Shown: positions 21,364 through 30,830 of the stretch, in pieces
Layout: every line of letters starts with the position of its first letter
Numbering within the stretch: position 1 is the first letter of the stretch
NCBI RefSeq assembly: GCF_014697615.1
Contig: NZ_JACJSD010000001.1
Coordinates: forward strand, 1-64,000
Origin: Nostoc sp. FACHB-280
GTDB taxonomy: Bacteria > Cyanobacteriota > Cyanobacteriia > Cyanobacteriales > Nostocaceae
DNA length: 64,000 nucleotides
Direction: 5' to 3'
Notes under the pieces: model-generated
Databases searched by the model: none
What the model saw: the letters and a program-made list of their open reading frames with translations, nothing else
Told to the model about the DNA's origin: nothing
Position numbers and translations under genes: made by a program

Positions 21364-22947
21364 ATGGCTCGCATCTCCAAATTAACCTTCGATCGCGGTA
21401 CATTAATTCTGCACCCACCACCACGCGGTAAAGCTTGGATGGATTATGCTACATGGGATGACCGCGTGGAAAAATTTCGGATTCCGGCGATGCGATACCG
21501 GGCTGTGGTGGAAGCACTGCAAGGGGAAGAAGTAGAGTTTATTGATGAAGCGAAGGAATTTTACCCGATAGAGTTGGTTCCGAGTTTGGAAATGGAACCT
21601 TACCCCCACCAAAGTGAAGCTTTAGCGGCTTGGAAGTTGGCGGGAAGACAAGGTGTAGTAGTTTTACCAACGGCGGCTGGTAAAACTTATCTGGCGCAGA
21701 TGGCGATGCAAGCAACACCGCGCACTACGTTAATTGTTGTCCCGACTTTGGATTTAATGCACCAGTGGTATGCACATTTAGTTGCGGCGTTTCCCGATGC
21801 AGAGGTGGGGTTACTAGGCGGCGGTTCGCGGGATAAGACAGCGATATTAGTAGCAACTTATGATAGTGCAGCGATTCATGCGGAAACTTTAGGGAATAAA
21901 TATGCTTTGATTATTTTTGATGAGTGCCATCATTTACCGACAGATTTTAGCAAGGTAATTGCCGAATATGCGATCGCACCTTATCGGTTAGGATTATCAG
22001 CCACACCAGAACGCACCGATGGCAAACACGCTGATTTAAATATTTTGATTGGTCGAGAGGTATATCGCAAACGCGCGGAAGATTTGGCGGGGAAAGCCTT
22101 AGCTGAACATGAAATTGTCCAAATAAAAGTGAAATTATCCCAGATTGAGCGGGAAAGATACAATCAATTAATTCAAACCCGTAATGATTTTTTGCGTCAA
22201 TCTAAAATTTCTTTGGGCAGTATTCAAGGTTGGCAAATGTTTGTGCAGATGAGTGCGCGATCGCAAGTTGGACGTAGAGCCATGTTAGCACACCGCGAAG
22301 CCAAAGAAATTGCTTTGGGAACTGATGGTAAGTTGCGAATTTTAGCTGATTTATTAGCTACCCATTATCCTGAACGGGTGTTAATTTTTACGGCTGATAA
22401 TGCGACGGTTTATAAAATTTCCCAAGACTTATTAATCCCGGCAATTACTCATCAAACACCAGTCAAAGAACGCCATGAAATCTTAACTAAATTCCGCGAA
22501 GGTGAATATAATACTTTGGTTGCTTCTCATGTGTTGAATGAAGGTGTTGATGTTCCGGCGGCTTCAGTGGCAATTATTCTGTCGGGTACAGGTTCAACGC
22601 GGGAATATATTCAACGTTTAGGTAGGGTTTTACGTAAGGGAAATGTGGAGAATAAACAGGCGATTTTGTATGAGGTAATCGCGGAGGATACAAGTGAAGA
22701 AGGGACTTCGGCGCGGCGGCGGGGTGAGGAGAAATACGAACCGCAAAGACGCAAAGAGCGCGAAGGGAAGAAAGAAAAGAAAGGGAATTTACAGGTTATC
22801 TATGGGACTGGACAGGAAAAAAGTTTAATGGCTGCGGAACAATTAGAAATAAAATATTCAACTAAAAATTCAGAAGATGTTACCAACGGAGTTACTAAGT
22901 CATCGCCTAAACGGAGAAGAAATCATTCCGAAAAGGCTGAAGATTGA
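21364..22947 (+). CDS. XPB-like superfamily 2 DNA helicase
   Basis: The 527-residue protein has the XPB/Rad25 layout: a damage-recognition-like N-terminal part, then RecA domain 1 with Walker A (PTAAGKT), Walker B/motif II (DECHH) and motif III (LSATPERTDG). RecA domain 2 follows with LIFTADNATVY, ASHVLNEGVDVPAA and motif VI QRLGRVLRKG. It likely unwinds DNA for repair. It overlaps the downstream DUF790/Bax1-like gene by 71 bases, the arrangement that pairs archaeal XPB with the nuclease Bax1. Residues about 443-470 are an Arg/Lys/Glu-rich insertion matching the CGCAAAGA intergenic repeat. Confidence 0.9.
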   Translation: MARISKLTFDRGTLILHPPPRGKAWMDYATWDDRVEKFRIPAMRYRAVVEALQGEEVEFIDEAKEFYPIELVPSLEMEPYPHQSEALAAWKLAGRQGVVVLPTAAGKTYLAQMAMQATPRTTLIVVPTLDLMHQWYAHLVAAFPDAEVGLLGGGSRDKTAILVATYDSAAIHAETLGNKYALIIFDECHHLPTDFSKVIAEYAIAPYRLGLSATPERTDGKHADLNILIGREVYRKRAEDLAGKALAEHEIVQIKVKLSQIERERYNQLIQTRNDFLRQSKISLGSIQGWQMFVQMSARSQVGRRAMLAHREAKEIALGTDGKLRILADLLATHYPERVLIFTADNATVYKISQDLLIPAITHQTPVKERHEILTKFREGEYNTLVASHVLNEGVDVPAASVAIILSGTGSTREYIQRLGRVLRKGNVENKQAILYEVIAEDTSEEGTSARRRGEEKYEPQRRKEREGKKEKKGNLQVIYGTGQEKSLMAAEQLEIKYSTKNSEDVTNGVTKSSPKRRRNHSEKAED

Positions 22948-24091
22948 TGATAAACATTTGGCGTTAACAAATGAATTAATTGCTTGTTTCCAAGCAGCGC
23001 AAGGTAAAACTCAAGGGGAGTTAGAAAAGCAGCTTTTAGATTTAGAAGGTGATGCGACAGATTATCGTGTCAAGCGGGGATTAGCTTATATTATCAAAAG
23101 CAATTTTTGTACTTTTGAAGTGGTGAGTCCCTTGGAACCACCAATGTTAAGAGAACGGGTGTTTGCTTTAGCGGCAAAATCTGTAGCCAGCCGAGAATCA
23201 ACCCAAGCAACTTTAAGCAAAATTGCTGATGAATTAAGTCAAGAATTAGAGCGAGAAGTTTTGTTAGAACAGGTGCGGACTGGTTTGTATGCTGACTTAT
23301 CAGAAAATAAAATTTTGACTCAATTTGATACACCTTCACCTGTAGATATTTTAAATAGATATAACTTGTCCCAGGTGCAGGGAATTTTTTATAAAGCAAG
23401 TCAGTTAGTATTAAATGCTCATCGCAATGTTCCGGGGGAATATAAGCTGTTATTTCGCTATTTAAAATTGTTTCAACTCATGGCTTATATAGAAGGTGAT
23501 GCCGACCACGGCTTTACAATTACAGTGGACGGGCCGACGAGTTTATTTAATCCTAGTACGCGGTATGGGCTGGCGATCGCTAAATTAATTCCGGCTTTGT
23601 TGCATGTCACTAAATGGAGTCTTTCAGCAACATTACAAACCCGTGATGTTTACACAGATACTTGGAAAACTGGCAGATTTACCCTCAATTCCGAGTGTGG
23701 TTTAGTATCGCACTATTCTAAAGGTAAGCCTTACGATAGTATGTTGGAGGCTTCCTTTGCTGATAAATGGGATGCTTTAAAAACCGATTGGGTATTAGAA
23801 AGAGAAGTTGATTTAATTCCCATTCCTGGAAGTGTGATGATTCCTGATTTTCGCTTAGTGCATCCTGATGGACGGGAATTTCTATTAGAAATTGTCGGTT
23901 ATTGGCGACCAGAATATTTACAAAAGAAATTTTCTCAGGTGCGGCGTGCGGGTTGTGATAATTTGATTCTGGCAATTTCCGAACGGCTGAATTTGGAAAA
24001 AGCTGGCGTGAAATTAAATGATGTACCTGCGAGAATTGTGTGGTTTAAAGATAAGTTATTACCCAAAGCTGTGTTAGCTGTGATGGATTAA
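22877..24091 (+). CDS. DUF790 / Bax1-like nuclease, partner of the XPB-like helicase
   Basis: The 404-residue protein begins MLPTELLSHRL, as DUF790 proteins do. Its C-terminal part carries a PD-(D/E)XK-type pattern: IPDFRLVHPDG, then EFLLEIVGYW and a following lysine (QKKFSQVRRAG). DUF790 includes archaeal Bax1, which binds XPB and cuts DNA bubbles. The ATG sits inside the helicase gene in another frame, so the two are translated from one transcript and probably form a helicase-nuclease repair complex. It is widespread in archaea and patchy in bacteria. Confidence 0.85.
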   Translation: MLPTELLSHRLNGEEIIPKRLKIDDKHLALTNELIACFQAAQGKTQGELEKQLLDLEGDATDYRVKRGLAYIIKSNFCTFEVVSPLEPPMLRERVFALAAKSVASRESTQATLSKIADELSQELEREVLLEQVRTGLYADLSENKILTQFDTPSPVDILNRYNLSQVQGIFYKASQLVLNAHRNVPGEYKLLFRYLKLFQLMAYIEGDADHGFTITVDGPTSLFNPSTRYGLAIAKLIPALLHVTKWSLSATLQTRDVYTDTWKTGRFTLNSECGLVSHYSKGKPYDSMLEASFADKWDALKTDWVLEREVDLIPIPGSVMIPDFRLVHPDGREFLLEIVGYWRPEYLQKKFSQVRRAGCDNLILAISERLNLEKAGVKLNDVPARIVWFKDKLLPKAVLAVMD

Positions 24092-24100
24092 GTAACCAGA

Positions 24101-24133
24101 AGATCCCCGACTTCTTGAAGAAGTCGGGGATCT
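24101..24133. repeat. Perfect palindrome family AGATCCCCGACTTC..., copy 1
   Basis: A 33-base element with two perfect 16-base arms and one loop base lies just 9 bases after the DUF790 stop. The following bases (AGTCTCTCGAT) are shared with the copy at 30641-30673. A shorter-armed relative lies at 48358-48390. It is a REP-like element; as RNA it would be a very stable hairpin. It has no T-run, so it is not a classic terminator. Confidence 0.9.
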
Positions 24134-24158
24134 AAGTCTCTCGATACACATACAGAAT

Positions 24159-24347
24159 ATGATAAGGATGATTGGAAAAATGACCTTTGGAACACCTAAC
24201 TCCCAAGGCATATACGGCGAAGCCGAAAACCTGTTAAAGCAAGCTTTGGATATTTATGAGCGAAGCCTAGGAGTTAATCATCCCCGTACTGTTACTTGTC
24301 GTGAAGATTTAGCAGATTTGCGCGATCGCCTCAACTCACAACAGTAA
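24159..24347 (+). pseudogene. Remnant of a TPR (kinesin-light-chain-like) protein
   Basis: The 62-residue frame ends with one TPR-10-like unit (EAENLLKQALDIYERSLG, then NHPRTVTCREDLADL). This unit is typical of the last repeat in large NB-ARC/TPR proteins. No other repeat and no upstream domain is present, so it looks like the 3' scrap of a deleted gene that kept an open frame. Confidence 0.6.
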
Positions 24348-24389
24348 AATTCAAGTTCCCAACCTCATCAATCAACCTTTTATCTCCAA

Positions 24390-24578
24390 GTTTCGTGTTC
24401 TGAACTCGAAGGTTCATGTTCGGAACTCCAAGTTTCATGTTCCAAACGAGGACGTTCATGTTCTGAACTCGAAATTTCAGGTTCCGAACTCGAAGGTTCC
24501 TGTTCTAAACGAGAATGTTCTAGTTCTGAGCTTGAATGCTGGTGTTTTGCAGTCGGAGTTCCGCGTTTTGATGTCAAA
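24390..24578. repeat. Tandem array of nine degenerate 21-base units
   Basis: Nine consecutive 21-base units follow the pattern GTTCATGTTCTGAACTCGAA plus one base, with substitutions but no indels. On the minus strand the units stay open and would encode a seven-residue repeat of the SSEHEPS type (65 codons from 24577). No good ribosome site was seen for that frame. Absence of indels means the 21-base register is kept, which is compatible with either coding or structural selection. Confidence 0.85.
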
Positions 24579-24926
24579 TCGAAGTGCGATCGCTCTTTCC
24601 ATTATCTTTTATCACCCAATAATTACGCAAAAATCCTTGGTAAATTCAGAAATAATTATGGCTACTTAAGTAAATCTAATGATTTTTTGCTTTTATTACC
24701 TTACTTTTTAATTTTCAAAGTATTCTGCAATTGATTAATTGACTTACGTATGTATTTATACGCTTATTAAAGTGGAACAGAAGTGCGATCGCTCTGTGAA
24801 ATGGGGATCATTGCAATACTTAAAAAAGCCTTAAGTATTTTAATATATCTATCTTAAGTGTAAGTAAATAAAGAGAAGGATTTGGGAAATATGGAGATAT
24901 AGGTAAATTTTTAAGGAGGTATTCAA
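24579..24926. other. AT-rich intergenic region, promoter of the following small gene
   Basis: The 348 bases contain two GTGCGATCGCTCT copies (near 24583 and 24783) and long AT tracts. No open frame of interest was found. A strong Shine-Dalgarno site (AAGGAGGT) at about 24912-24919 belongs to the next gene. Confidence 0.5.
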
Positions 24927-25115
24927 ATGCAGAACTTACGCCTTTACTCCACAATTTCAAAATCATTGGTTCCTGAAACTCACACAAAAAAGCTGGCAGT
25001 TTTAGTAGAATGGTGCAAAATTATTCATGGTTGCATCGAATCTGGACAAATCGAGGATGCCAGAATTTTTCTAGAGCAAGCAATTCAGGAAGCAGAAATG
25101 CCAAGTAGAGAATAA
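24927..25115 (+). CDS. Small unknown protein (62 residues)
   Basis: A very strong AAGGAGGT box lies seven bases before the ATG, so this short frame is very likely translated. The protein is helical (LAVLVEWCKIIHGCIESGQ, then EDARIFLEQAIQEAEM) and could be a single TPR-like hairpin. A rho-independent terminator follows at 25190, making it a free-standing gene. No family is recognised. Confidence 0.75.
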   Translation: MQNLRLYSTISKSLVPETHTKKLAVLVEWCKIIHGCIESGQIEDARIFLEQAIQEAEMPSRE

Positions 25116-25189
25116 ATTAATTCACATCGGCATCAGGTAAAACTGGAAATGCTAAAAATATTCAATATACTCACGAAATACGAAAAACG

Positions 25190-25222
25190 AAGGAGTCAGA
25201 ATAATTTTCTGGCTCCTTTTAA
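25190..25222 (+). terminator. Rho-independent terminator after the 62-residue gene
   Basis: AAGGAGTCAG at 25190-25199 pairs with CTGGCTCCTT (one G-T wobble) and is followed by TTTT. The hairpin lies 75 bases after the stop codon. Confidence 0.8.
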
Positions 25223-25235
25223 TTAGAAGAATATA

Positions 25236-25336
25236 TATAGCAATCCTAAATGAATAAAAAACATCTCTCCCTTGTCTACCGTTTCCGCCTTGTCTCCCTT
25301 GTCTCTTTTCTTCACATATCAAATAGGATTGCTATA
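25236..25336. mobile_element. MITE-like element with 13-bp terminal inverted repeats
   Basis: TATAGCAATCCTA at 25236-25248 is the exact reverse complement of TAGGATTGCTATA at 25324-25336. The 75-base interior is a CCTTGTCT-type pyrimidine repeat with no coding capacity. The size and ends fit a non-autonomous miniature element; this terminal motif is, to my memory, dispersed in Nostoc genomes. It abuts the clpB stop codon and may form its 3' end. Confidence 0.8.
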
Positions 25337-25343
25337 ACAGGTA

Positions 25344-27986
25344 TTATGTAATTGGCTGTGGTACTGATACTTTCACAGTGGATTTTTTGCGAAAAATCAA
25401 TTTGTCTTCAGCTTTGTCAATGAGGATGGTATCACCACCAATGAAGGTATTTTCTAATATCTTCGTAGCGATGGGGTTTTCTACTTCTCGGCGAATGGCT
25501 CGTTTTAAGGGACGTGCGCCATAAACAGGGTCATAGCCCATTTCTACTAAGTAATCACAAGCTTCTTGAGTGATTTCAAAGGAGATTTTTTGTTCTTTCA
25601 ACAGGTTCTCAACGCGCTTGAGTTGAATGCGGATGATGTGGCGCATTTCGGAACGGCTGAGGGTATGGAAGAGAATGGTATCATCTACACGGTTGAGAAA
25701 TTCAGGGCGGAAGTGCGATCGCAGTGCATCTGTTACCCGTTCCCGCATCATGTCATATTTAGTATCATCACCGGAAACATCTAAAATGTGTTCGCTACCA
25801 ATGTTACTGGTCATGACAATCACGGTATTACGAAAATCTACTGTTCTGCCTTGAGAATCAGTGATTCTACCATCATCAAGTACCTGCAACAGAATATTAA
25901 ACACATCTGGGTGAGCTTTTTCCACTTCATCCAACAACACAACTGAGTAAGGATGGCGGCGCACAGCCTCGGAAAGTTGACCGCCTTCTTCATAACCAAC
26001 ATAACCAGGAGGCGCACCAACTAACCGCGCTACCGAGTGTTTTTCCATATACTCGGACATATCTAGGCGTACCAAAGCATCCTCAGAATCAAAGAGAAAC
26101 TGCGCTAATGCACGGGCGAGTTCTGTTTTACCTACGCCAGTCGGCCCCATAAATAAAAATGAACCGATGGGGCGGCTGGGGTCTTTCATTCCGGCGCGGG
26201 CGAGACGAATGGCGGCGGCGACAGCTTCCACTGCTTCATGTTGACCAATAACCCGTTCGTGTAAATGGCTTTCGAGTTGCAGTAGTTTTTGCCGTTCTGA
26301 TTCCAGCAGGCGGTTGACGGGGATACCTGTCCACTTAGCGACGATTTCAGCGATGTCGGCTTCGGTGACTTGTTCGCGCAACAAAGTCGAACCTTGGCTT
26401 TGAAGTTCTATAAGTTTGGTTTCTTTAGCTTCGCGATCGCGCTGCACACCTTCTAATTTGCCATACTTCAACTGAGCAGCTTTATTCAAATCATAAGCCC
26501 GTTCAGCTTGATCAATTTGCAACCGTAAAGATTCTTCTTCTTTCTTTAAAGCACTGATAGCTTCTAACAGTTGCTTTTCACCTTGCCATTGTTCGTTAAA
26601 TTCTTGCTGTTTGAATTTTAAGGTGTCGATTTCCTGTTCAATGCGCTGCAAGCGTTCCCGCGTTTGGGTAGGAACTTTTTCTTCTCCCGCCAGTGAAAGT
26701 TTTTCCATTTCTAGCTGCATCAAGCGGCGGTCAATGGCTTCCAATTCTGAAGGTTTGGAGGTAATCTCCATTTTTAACTGTGCCGCCGCCTCATCTACTA
26801 AGTCAATGGCTTTGTCGGGTAAGAAGCGGTCAGAAATATATCTGGCTGACAAAGTAGCCGCCGCCACTAAGGCTGAGTCGGAAATTTTTACGTTGTGGTG
26901 GACTTCGTAGCGTTCTTTCAAACCCCGCAAAATCGAGATAGTGTTTTCTACGCTGGGTTGGTCAACAAATACTTGTTGAAAACGACGTTCTAAGGCTGCA
27001 TCTTTTTCGATATATTTGCGATATTCATCTAAGGTTGTAGCGCCTATACACCGCAGTTCACCCCGCGCCAGCATCGGTTTGAGTAAATTTCCCGCATCCA
27101 TCGCCCCTTGTTGGTTGGAACCAGTACCAACAACGGTGTGCAGTTCATCAATAAACAGGACAATTTGTCCGTTAGAGTCGATAACTTCCTTGAGGACGGC
27201 TTTCAGGCGGTCTTCAAATTCACCCCGATATTTTGCCCCAGCAATTAAACTCCCAATATCTAAAGAAATTAATTGGCGATTCTTCAGCGATTCGGGGACA
27301 TCACCGTTGATTATACGCTGTGCCAAAGCTTCTGCGATCGCAGTTTTCCCGACACCCGGTTCACCAATTAAAACAGGGTTATTTTTACTCCGGCGTGACA
27401 ATACCTGAATCACACGGCGAATTTCATCATCCCGCCCGATAACTGGGTCGAGTTTTCCCGCTTTGGCTTGTTCTGTTAAGTCCCTACCAAATTTTTGCAA
27501 TGCTTCGTAGCGAGACTCTGGATTTTGGTCTGTCACTTTTTGGCTACCGCGTACAGCTTTAATTGCCGCCTCTAGAGTACCACTATCCGCATTAAAACCT
27601 TTAAGTATCCGCCGCCCAATACGTTCATCTTCTGCAAAACCCAAAAGAATATGTTCTACAGAAATGTAGGTATCTTTCATTTTGACTCTGGCTTCCTCGG
27701 CGCGGTCAAGCAGCACATCTAAAGTGCGACCGAGGTAAAGTTGGTCATTATTGGCAACTTTGGGCTGACGTTGAGTATATGCTTCGAGTTGCTGTTGTAA
27801 ACGGATGGGGTCGATTTCCGCCCGTGCTAAAATGCGAATCGCTAAACTAGTGGGTTCTTCTAAAAGGGCAATAATTAAATGTTCAACGTCTAATTGTTGT
27901 TGTTTATAAGCACGAACTATATCCTGAGATTTAACAATGGCTTCCCAGGCTTTATCTGTAAATTTATTGGGATCTGTAGGCTGCAT
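25344..27986 (-). CDS. clpB: ATP-dependent disaggregase ClpB
   Basis: The 880-residue Hsp104/ClpB chaperone resolubilises aggregated proteins with DnaK. It has an N-terminal Clp domain at about 1-145, AAA-1 (Walker [10 protein letters not shown] near 206, Walker B IDELH), the coiled-coil M domain at about 400-530 (specific to ClpB), and AAA-2 (Walker [10 protein letters not shown], sensor NRVDD). There is no ClpP-binding IGF loop, as expected. No CIRCE operator was noticed in the leader. The gene stands alone, so promoter control should lie in 27987-28100. Confidence 0.97.
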   Translation of the reverse strand: MQPTDPNKFTDKAWEAIVKSQDIVRAYKQQQLDVEHLIIALLEEPTSLAIRILARAEIDPIRLQQQLEAYTQRQPKVANNDQLYLGRTLDVLLDRAEEARVKMKDTYISVEHILLGFAEDERIGRRILKGFNADSGTLEAAIKAVRGSQKVTDQNPESRYEALQKFGRDLTEQAKAGKLDPVIGRDDEIRRVIQVLSRRSKNNPVLIGEPGVGKTAIAEALAQRIINGDVPESLKNRQLISLDIGSLIAGAKYRGEFEDRLKAVLKEVIDSNGQIVLFIDELHTVVGTGSNQQGAMDAGNLLKPMLARGELRCIGATTLDEYRKYIEKDAALERRFQQVFVDQPSVENTISILRGLKERYEVHHNVKISDSALVAAATLSARYISDRFLPDKAIDLVDEAAAQLKMEITSKPSELEAIDRRLMQLEMEKLSLAGEEKVPTQTRERLQRIEQEIDTLKFKQQEFNEQWQGEKQLLEAISALKKEEESLRLQIDQAERAYDLNKAAQLKYGKLEGVQRDREAKETKLIELQSQGSTLLREQVTEADIAEIVAKWTGIPVNRLLESERQKLLQLESHLHERVIGQHEAVEAVAAAIRLARAGMKDPSRPIGSFLFMGPTGVGKTELARALAQFLFDSEDALVRLDMSEYMEKHSVARLVGAPPGYVGYEEGGQLSEAVRRHPYSVVLLDEVEKAHPDVFNILLQVLDDGRITDSQGRTVDFRNTVIVMTSNIGSEHILDVSGDDTKYDMMRERVTDALRSHFRPEFLNRVDDTILFHTLSRSEMRHIIRIQLKRVENLLKEQKISFEITQEACDYLVEMGYDPVYGARPLKRAIRREVENPIATKILENTFIGGDTILIDKAEDKLIFRKKSTVKVSVPQPIT

Positions 27987-28529
27987 CGTTACGAAGTTGA
28001 ATTGCGGATTTTATTTAAGAAATTGGAGTTGGGAAAAGGTAGAGGACTTATGATGAGATGCGATCGCTGCATCCCCTGTTAGTAGCGTAGGATGAAATAG
28101 AACGATAAGCTAGGGGCGAGGAATAATCAATAATAAAGGATTTACAACCACTAGACTTGCCAACCACAAGAATAAACATTTACACTTCATACTTCACACA
28201 CTTCACACTTTTGACAGTATTCTCTCCCCAAATCATTATCCAAGCACTATTGAGTTTAAATCCGCGTGTATCTGTGGTTGCAAGTTCGGCGTAATTTATC
28301 TTCGGGAAGGGTGTGAGGTACAGAAATCAGGACTTCCGCACAAAGGTTGTCTGACAAGAATGGGTGTAAGGGCTTCGCGTGAGCGTCAGCCGAACGGTGT
28401 AAGGGTTTTGAATACCTACACTCCTACGGGGAAGTTAAAACTCCAAAGTAAAAGACCTTTTGACTTTTAACTTTTAACTTTTGACTTTTGACTTGATGTT
28501 GCCCCTTACACCCTCATCCTCATCAAAAA
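27987..28529. other. Intergenic region between clpB and gloA with dispersed repeats
   Basis: The left part should hold the clpB promoter. From about 28370 to 28520 it contains repeat DNA: GGCTTCGCGTGAGCG, GGTGTAAGGGTTTTGAA, then TTTTGACTTTTAACTT and CCCCTTACACCCTC. Parts recur near 11080 and 8855. No gene was seen. Confidence 0.6.
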
Positions 28530-28964
28530 CTATTGCGATACGAGTTGTTCTTGTGATGTTTGCTTGGCGGCTGATCCTTGAGTACCCAATTGAATTAGCT
28601 CAATTTTGTATCCGTCGGGATCTTCCACGAAAGCAATGACGGTCGAACCATGTTTCATTGGCCCTGGTTCCCGCACTACCTTACCACCACGATTTTTAAT
28701 CGCTTCACAGGTAGCATAAATGTCATCTACTCCCAAAGCGATATGACCGTAAGCGTTACCTAATTCGTACTTTTCTACTCCCCAGTTATACGTTAATTCA
28801 ATGACTGCATTGTCACTTTCATCACCATAGCCAACAAAAGCCAAGGTAAATTCTCCCCCTGGATAATCTTTTTGACGCAGTAATTTCATACCTAGAAGAT
28901 CACAGTAGAATTTCAATGATTCTTCTAGATTTCCTACCCGCAGCATTGTATGTAGTAAGCGCAT
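28530..28964 (-). CDS. gloA: Lactoylglutathione lyase (glyoxalase I)
   Basis: The 144-residue enzyme isomerises the methylglyoxal-glutathione hemithioacetal to S-lactoylglutathione. The start [20 protein letters not shown] is diagnostic. The four metal ligands are in place: His5, Glu56, His74 and Glu122. The motif [13 protein letters not shown] ends the fold, and a short Gln/Ser-rich tail follows. It is a stand-alone gene. Confidence 0.96.
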   Translation of the reverse strand: MRLLHTMLRVGNLEESLKFYCDLLGMKLLRQKDYPGGEFTLAFVGYGDESDNAVIELTYNWGVEKYELGNAYGHIALGVDDIYATCEAIKNRGGKVVREPGPMKHGSTVIAFVEDPDGYKIELIQLGTQGSAAKQTSQEQLVSQ

Positions 28965-29146
28965 AATGACTTTTTACTTTCAGGTTGTTGATTTCTGCCA
29001 ACATTCTACAAGGGACTGATAAATGAGGATGAGGCTTCAACGTTGTAGATACATTTTGAGAGAGACTCTACAGCAATTATCTTATGCAATATTTTGCGAT
29101 ATTTTGCGATATTTTGCTTTTTAATCCAAATATGCTTTGAAATACT

Positions 29147-29176
29147 TAACGCACCGCCCCAAAAGGTGGTGCGTTA
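29147..29176. terminator. Hairpin TAACGCACC...GGTGCGTTA
   Basis: A perfect nine-base stem with a 12-base loop lies between gloA and the next minus-strand gene, about 70 bases after the latter's stop. There is no T-run on the minus strand, so it may be an attenuating or protective hairpin. Three ATATTTTGCG repeats lie just left of it (about 29089-29117). Confidence 0.6.
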
Positions 29177-29244
29177 TATAAGAACAAACAGAACAAAGAG
29201 TTTTAAGACTTAGCTATAACTCTTGACTACACAAACATAGAAAT

Positions 29245-29427
29245 TTAAACAGGTCTATCTTCGCGTTCTATTTGTTGCCGAATAGTATCAATGGCTGCAT
29301 TAATACCAGAGAGCTTAGATTCTAAATCATCTCGCATCCAAGTTAGGAACTTGAGTTTACGTTCTAAATGCGCTTTATGCGAAACTGGTTCACTACCATA
29401 ACAGCCGTAACCCCAAAAAGGAAACAT
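29245..29427 (-). CDS. Small unknown protein with aromatic-glycine start and coiled coil
   Basis: The 60-residue protein begins MFPFWGYGCYG. It then forms a charged helix (LERKLKFLTWMRDDLESKLSGI, INAAIDTIRQQIE) that should be a short coiled coil. It resembles the DUF5320-type pattern of a glycine/aromatic head plus one helix, but this is a weak match. An AGAGG box precedes the ATG. Confidence 0.6.
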   Translation of the reverse strand: MFPFWGYGCYGSEPVSHKAHLERKLKFLTWMRDDLESKLSGINAAIDTIRQQIEREDRPV

Positions 29428-29596
29428 ATTTTGCCTCTGAATTTAGCTAGATAAAAGTGCTATATACTGCACTACTAACTTACATTCTGACTAAAAACAA
29501 TCTGGCTGGTAGAGTAAAAACCGACCAAGACATTACGTATTGGGAAAATATTCGATAATTGTTTTTGATGTATGTTAAATTATCAAACTTAGAGAA

Positions 29597-30166
29597 TTAA
29601 GCAGAGTTTAGTACTGATTGCGATCGCCACTGCTTGCTAGGCAAGATAAACATTATAGCAGATTTAAGTCCTTGAATTATCCTTTCTCCAGTCGAAAGTA
29701 ATCTTTCCCAACGGTCTTTTCTAATTTCTTGATGCTGAATAGTGTTACGTGCTTTGTTCGCGTTACGTAAGCTATCTATTAAGTTAGTTAAAGCATCAAA
29801 AATAGTTGTGACAATTGTTTTATTGCTGACCTTGGTTGGTAATCCTATACTTGGGGCAATTTGAATTAGATGAACTAGCTGCGATCGCATTTTTTCATCT
29901 GCCATTAATCCTGATGGATAATTAATCACAATCGATGAAGCTGTAGGGTTAATTCTCACTTTTGCATTCTTAATTTGAGATTCTATCGCTACCTTCAATT
30001 TATTGGCATATTCTGTATCTTTAGCCAGTCGCGGCACCCGAAAGCGTACTCTTCCAGAAATTTCATGAGCAACACTATATGCGATTTGTTGAGTTTTTGT
30101 TTGATGATGAGTTGAATTTTTACTTGGCTTATTTTGCTGTGAACTAAATAATTTTTTATAATTCAT
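29597..30166 (-). CDS. HMA-like (heavy-metal-associated fold) protein
   Basis: The 189-residue protein has a polar head, then IAYSVAHEISGRVRFRVPRLA at about 28-48 and VRINPTASSIVINYP at about 75-90. This pattern matches the HMA_2 half of metal-ATPase-associated proteins, which lack the CXXC metal site. The C-terminal half is basic and helical. No P-type ATPase is adjacent. The function is unknown; the fold is inferred from the GRVRFRVP motif. Confidence 0.55.
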   Translation of the reverse strand: MNYKKLFSSQQNKPSKNSTHHQTKTQQIAYSVAHEISGRVRFRVPRLAKDTEYANKLKVAIESQIKNAKVRINPTASSIVINYPSGLMADEKMRSQLVHLIQIAPSIGLPTKVSNKTIVTTIFDALTNLIDSLRNANKARNTIQHQEIRKDRWERLLSTGERIIQGLKSAIMFILPSKQWRSQSVLNSA

Positions 30167-30384
30167 ATCTTAATTATTGCTTCACAAAAAATATTTTTAT
30201 TTCTAGATTTTGTAATTATTTTAATCTAGTAGACTTTACACCAAATATAATAAGTGTGGCTATATTACAAAAACTCTATCCATAGAAGAGTATCCGCAAC
30301 TATCAAAGGTAGGAAAATAAATATAGCCTTACGGCTCAGTTTACTTAGCTAAAATGAAACTATTTAATTTAAAGGTATAAATCA

Positions 30385-30555
30385 ATGTCAGAAGCATTCC
30401 CATTCTCAAATTCTGCTGAACTAAATGAATGGCATCAAGGTATTACAATGGCTAACCGCAATAACATTTTCTGTCATTGTGGTAGTTGTCAGTATGAATG
30501 GGTTGATTCTTTAGAAAATGCTGTATGTCAAAAATGCGGTAGCCAAGATGTTTAA
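30385..30555 (+). CDS. Small zinc-ribbon protein (56 residues)
   Basis: A 56-codon frame starts at ATG 30385, after an AAAGG box. It runs MSEAFPFSNSAELNEWHQG, then FCHCGSCQYEW and VCQKCGSQDV. Two cysteine pairs about 18 residues apart fit a zinc ribbon of the rubredoxin-like type. The palindrome at 30641 lies 86 bases after the stop. It is missed by length cut-offs of 60 residues. The role is unknown; nucleic-acid or protein binding is plausible. Confidence 0.75.
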   Translation: MSEAFPFSNSAELNEWHQGITMANRNNIFCHCGSCQYEWVDSLENAVCQKCGSQDV

Positions 30556-30640
30556 CATATCTCTTGCTGGCAGTTTCCTGATGACTAAAATTATTTAAAA
30601 GTTGTTACTTTATAGCATTCCTGAATTATTCGTTAACTAC

Positions 30641-30673
30641 AGATCCCCGACTTCTCAAAGAAGTCGGGGATCT
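30641..30673. repeat. Palindrome family AGATCCCCGACTTC..., copy 2
   Basis: AGATCCCCGACTTCT pairs with AGAAGTCGGGGATCT around a three-base loop. It differs from the copy at 24101 only in the centre and is followed by the same AGTCTCTCGAT-like bases. Confidence 0.9.
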
Positions 30674-30830
30674 GAGTCTCTCGATGCTCACCAAGCAAAT
30701 AGAATTACTATATTTTGTTCATCTATCAAATATAAATGCTATGGTTATTAAAAATTTGTAGTTGGTAATTGATAAAATTCCGACAACATTGAAATTTCTA
30801 AATTTAAATCTGTTGTCGGATAAATAAAGT

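Noticed and set aside
21155-21385. 76-codon plus-strand frame before the helicase
   Set aside because: Made of the ACACCC repeat arm and GCGGTTTCTAACCGCC repeat core.
26611-27408. Plus-strand frames of about 100-130 codons inside clpB
   Set aside because: Shadow frames of a highly conserved, correctly coding gene.
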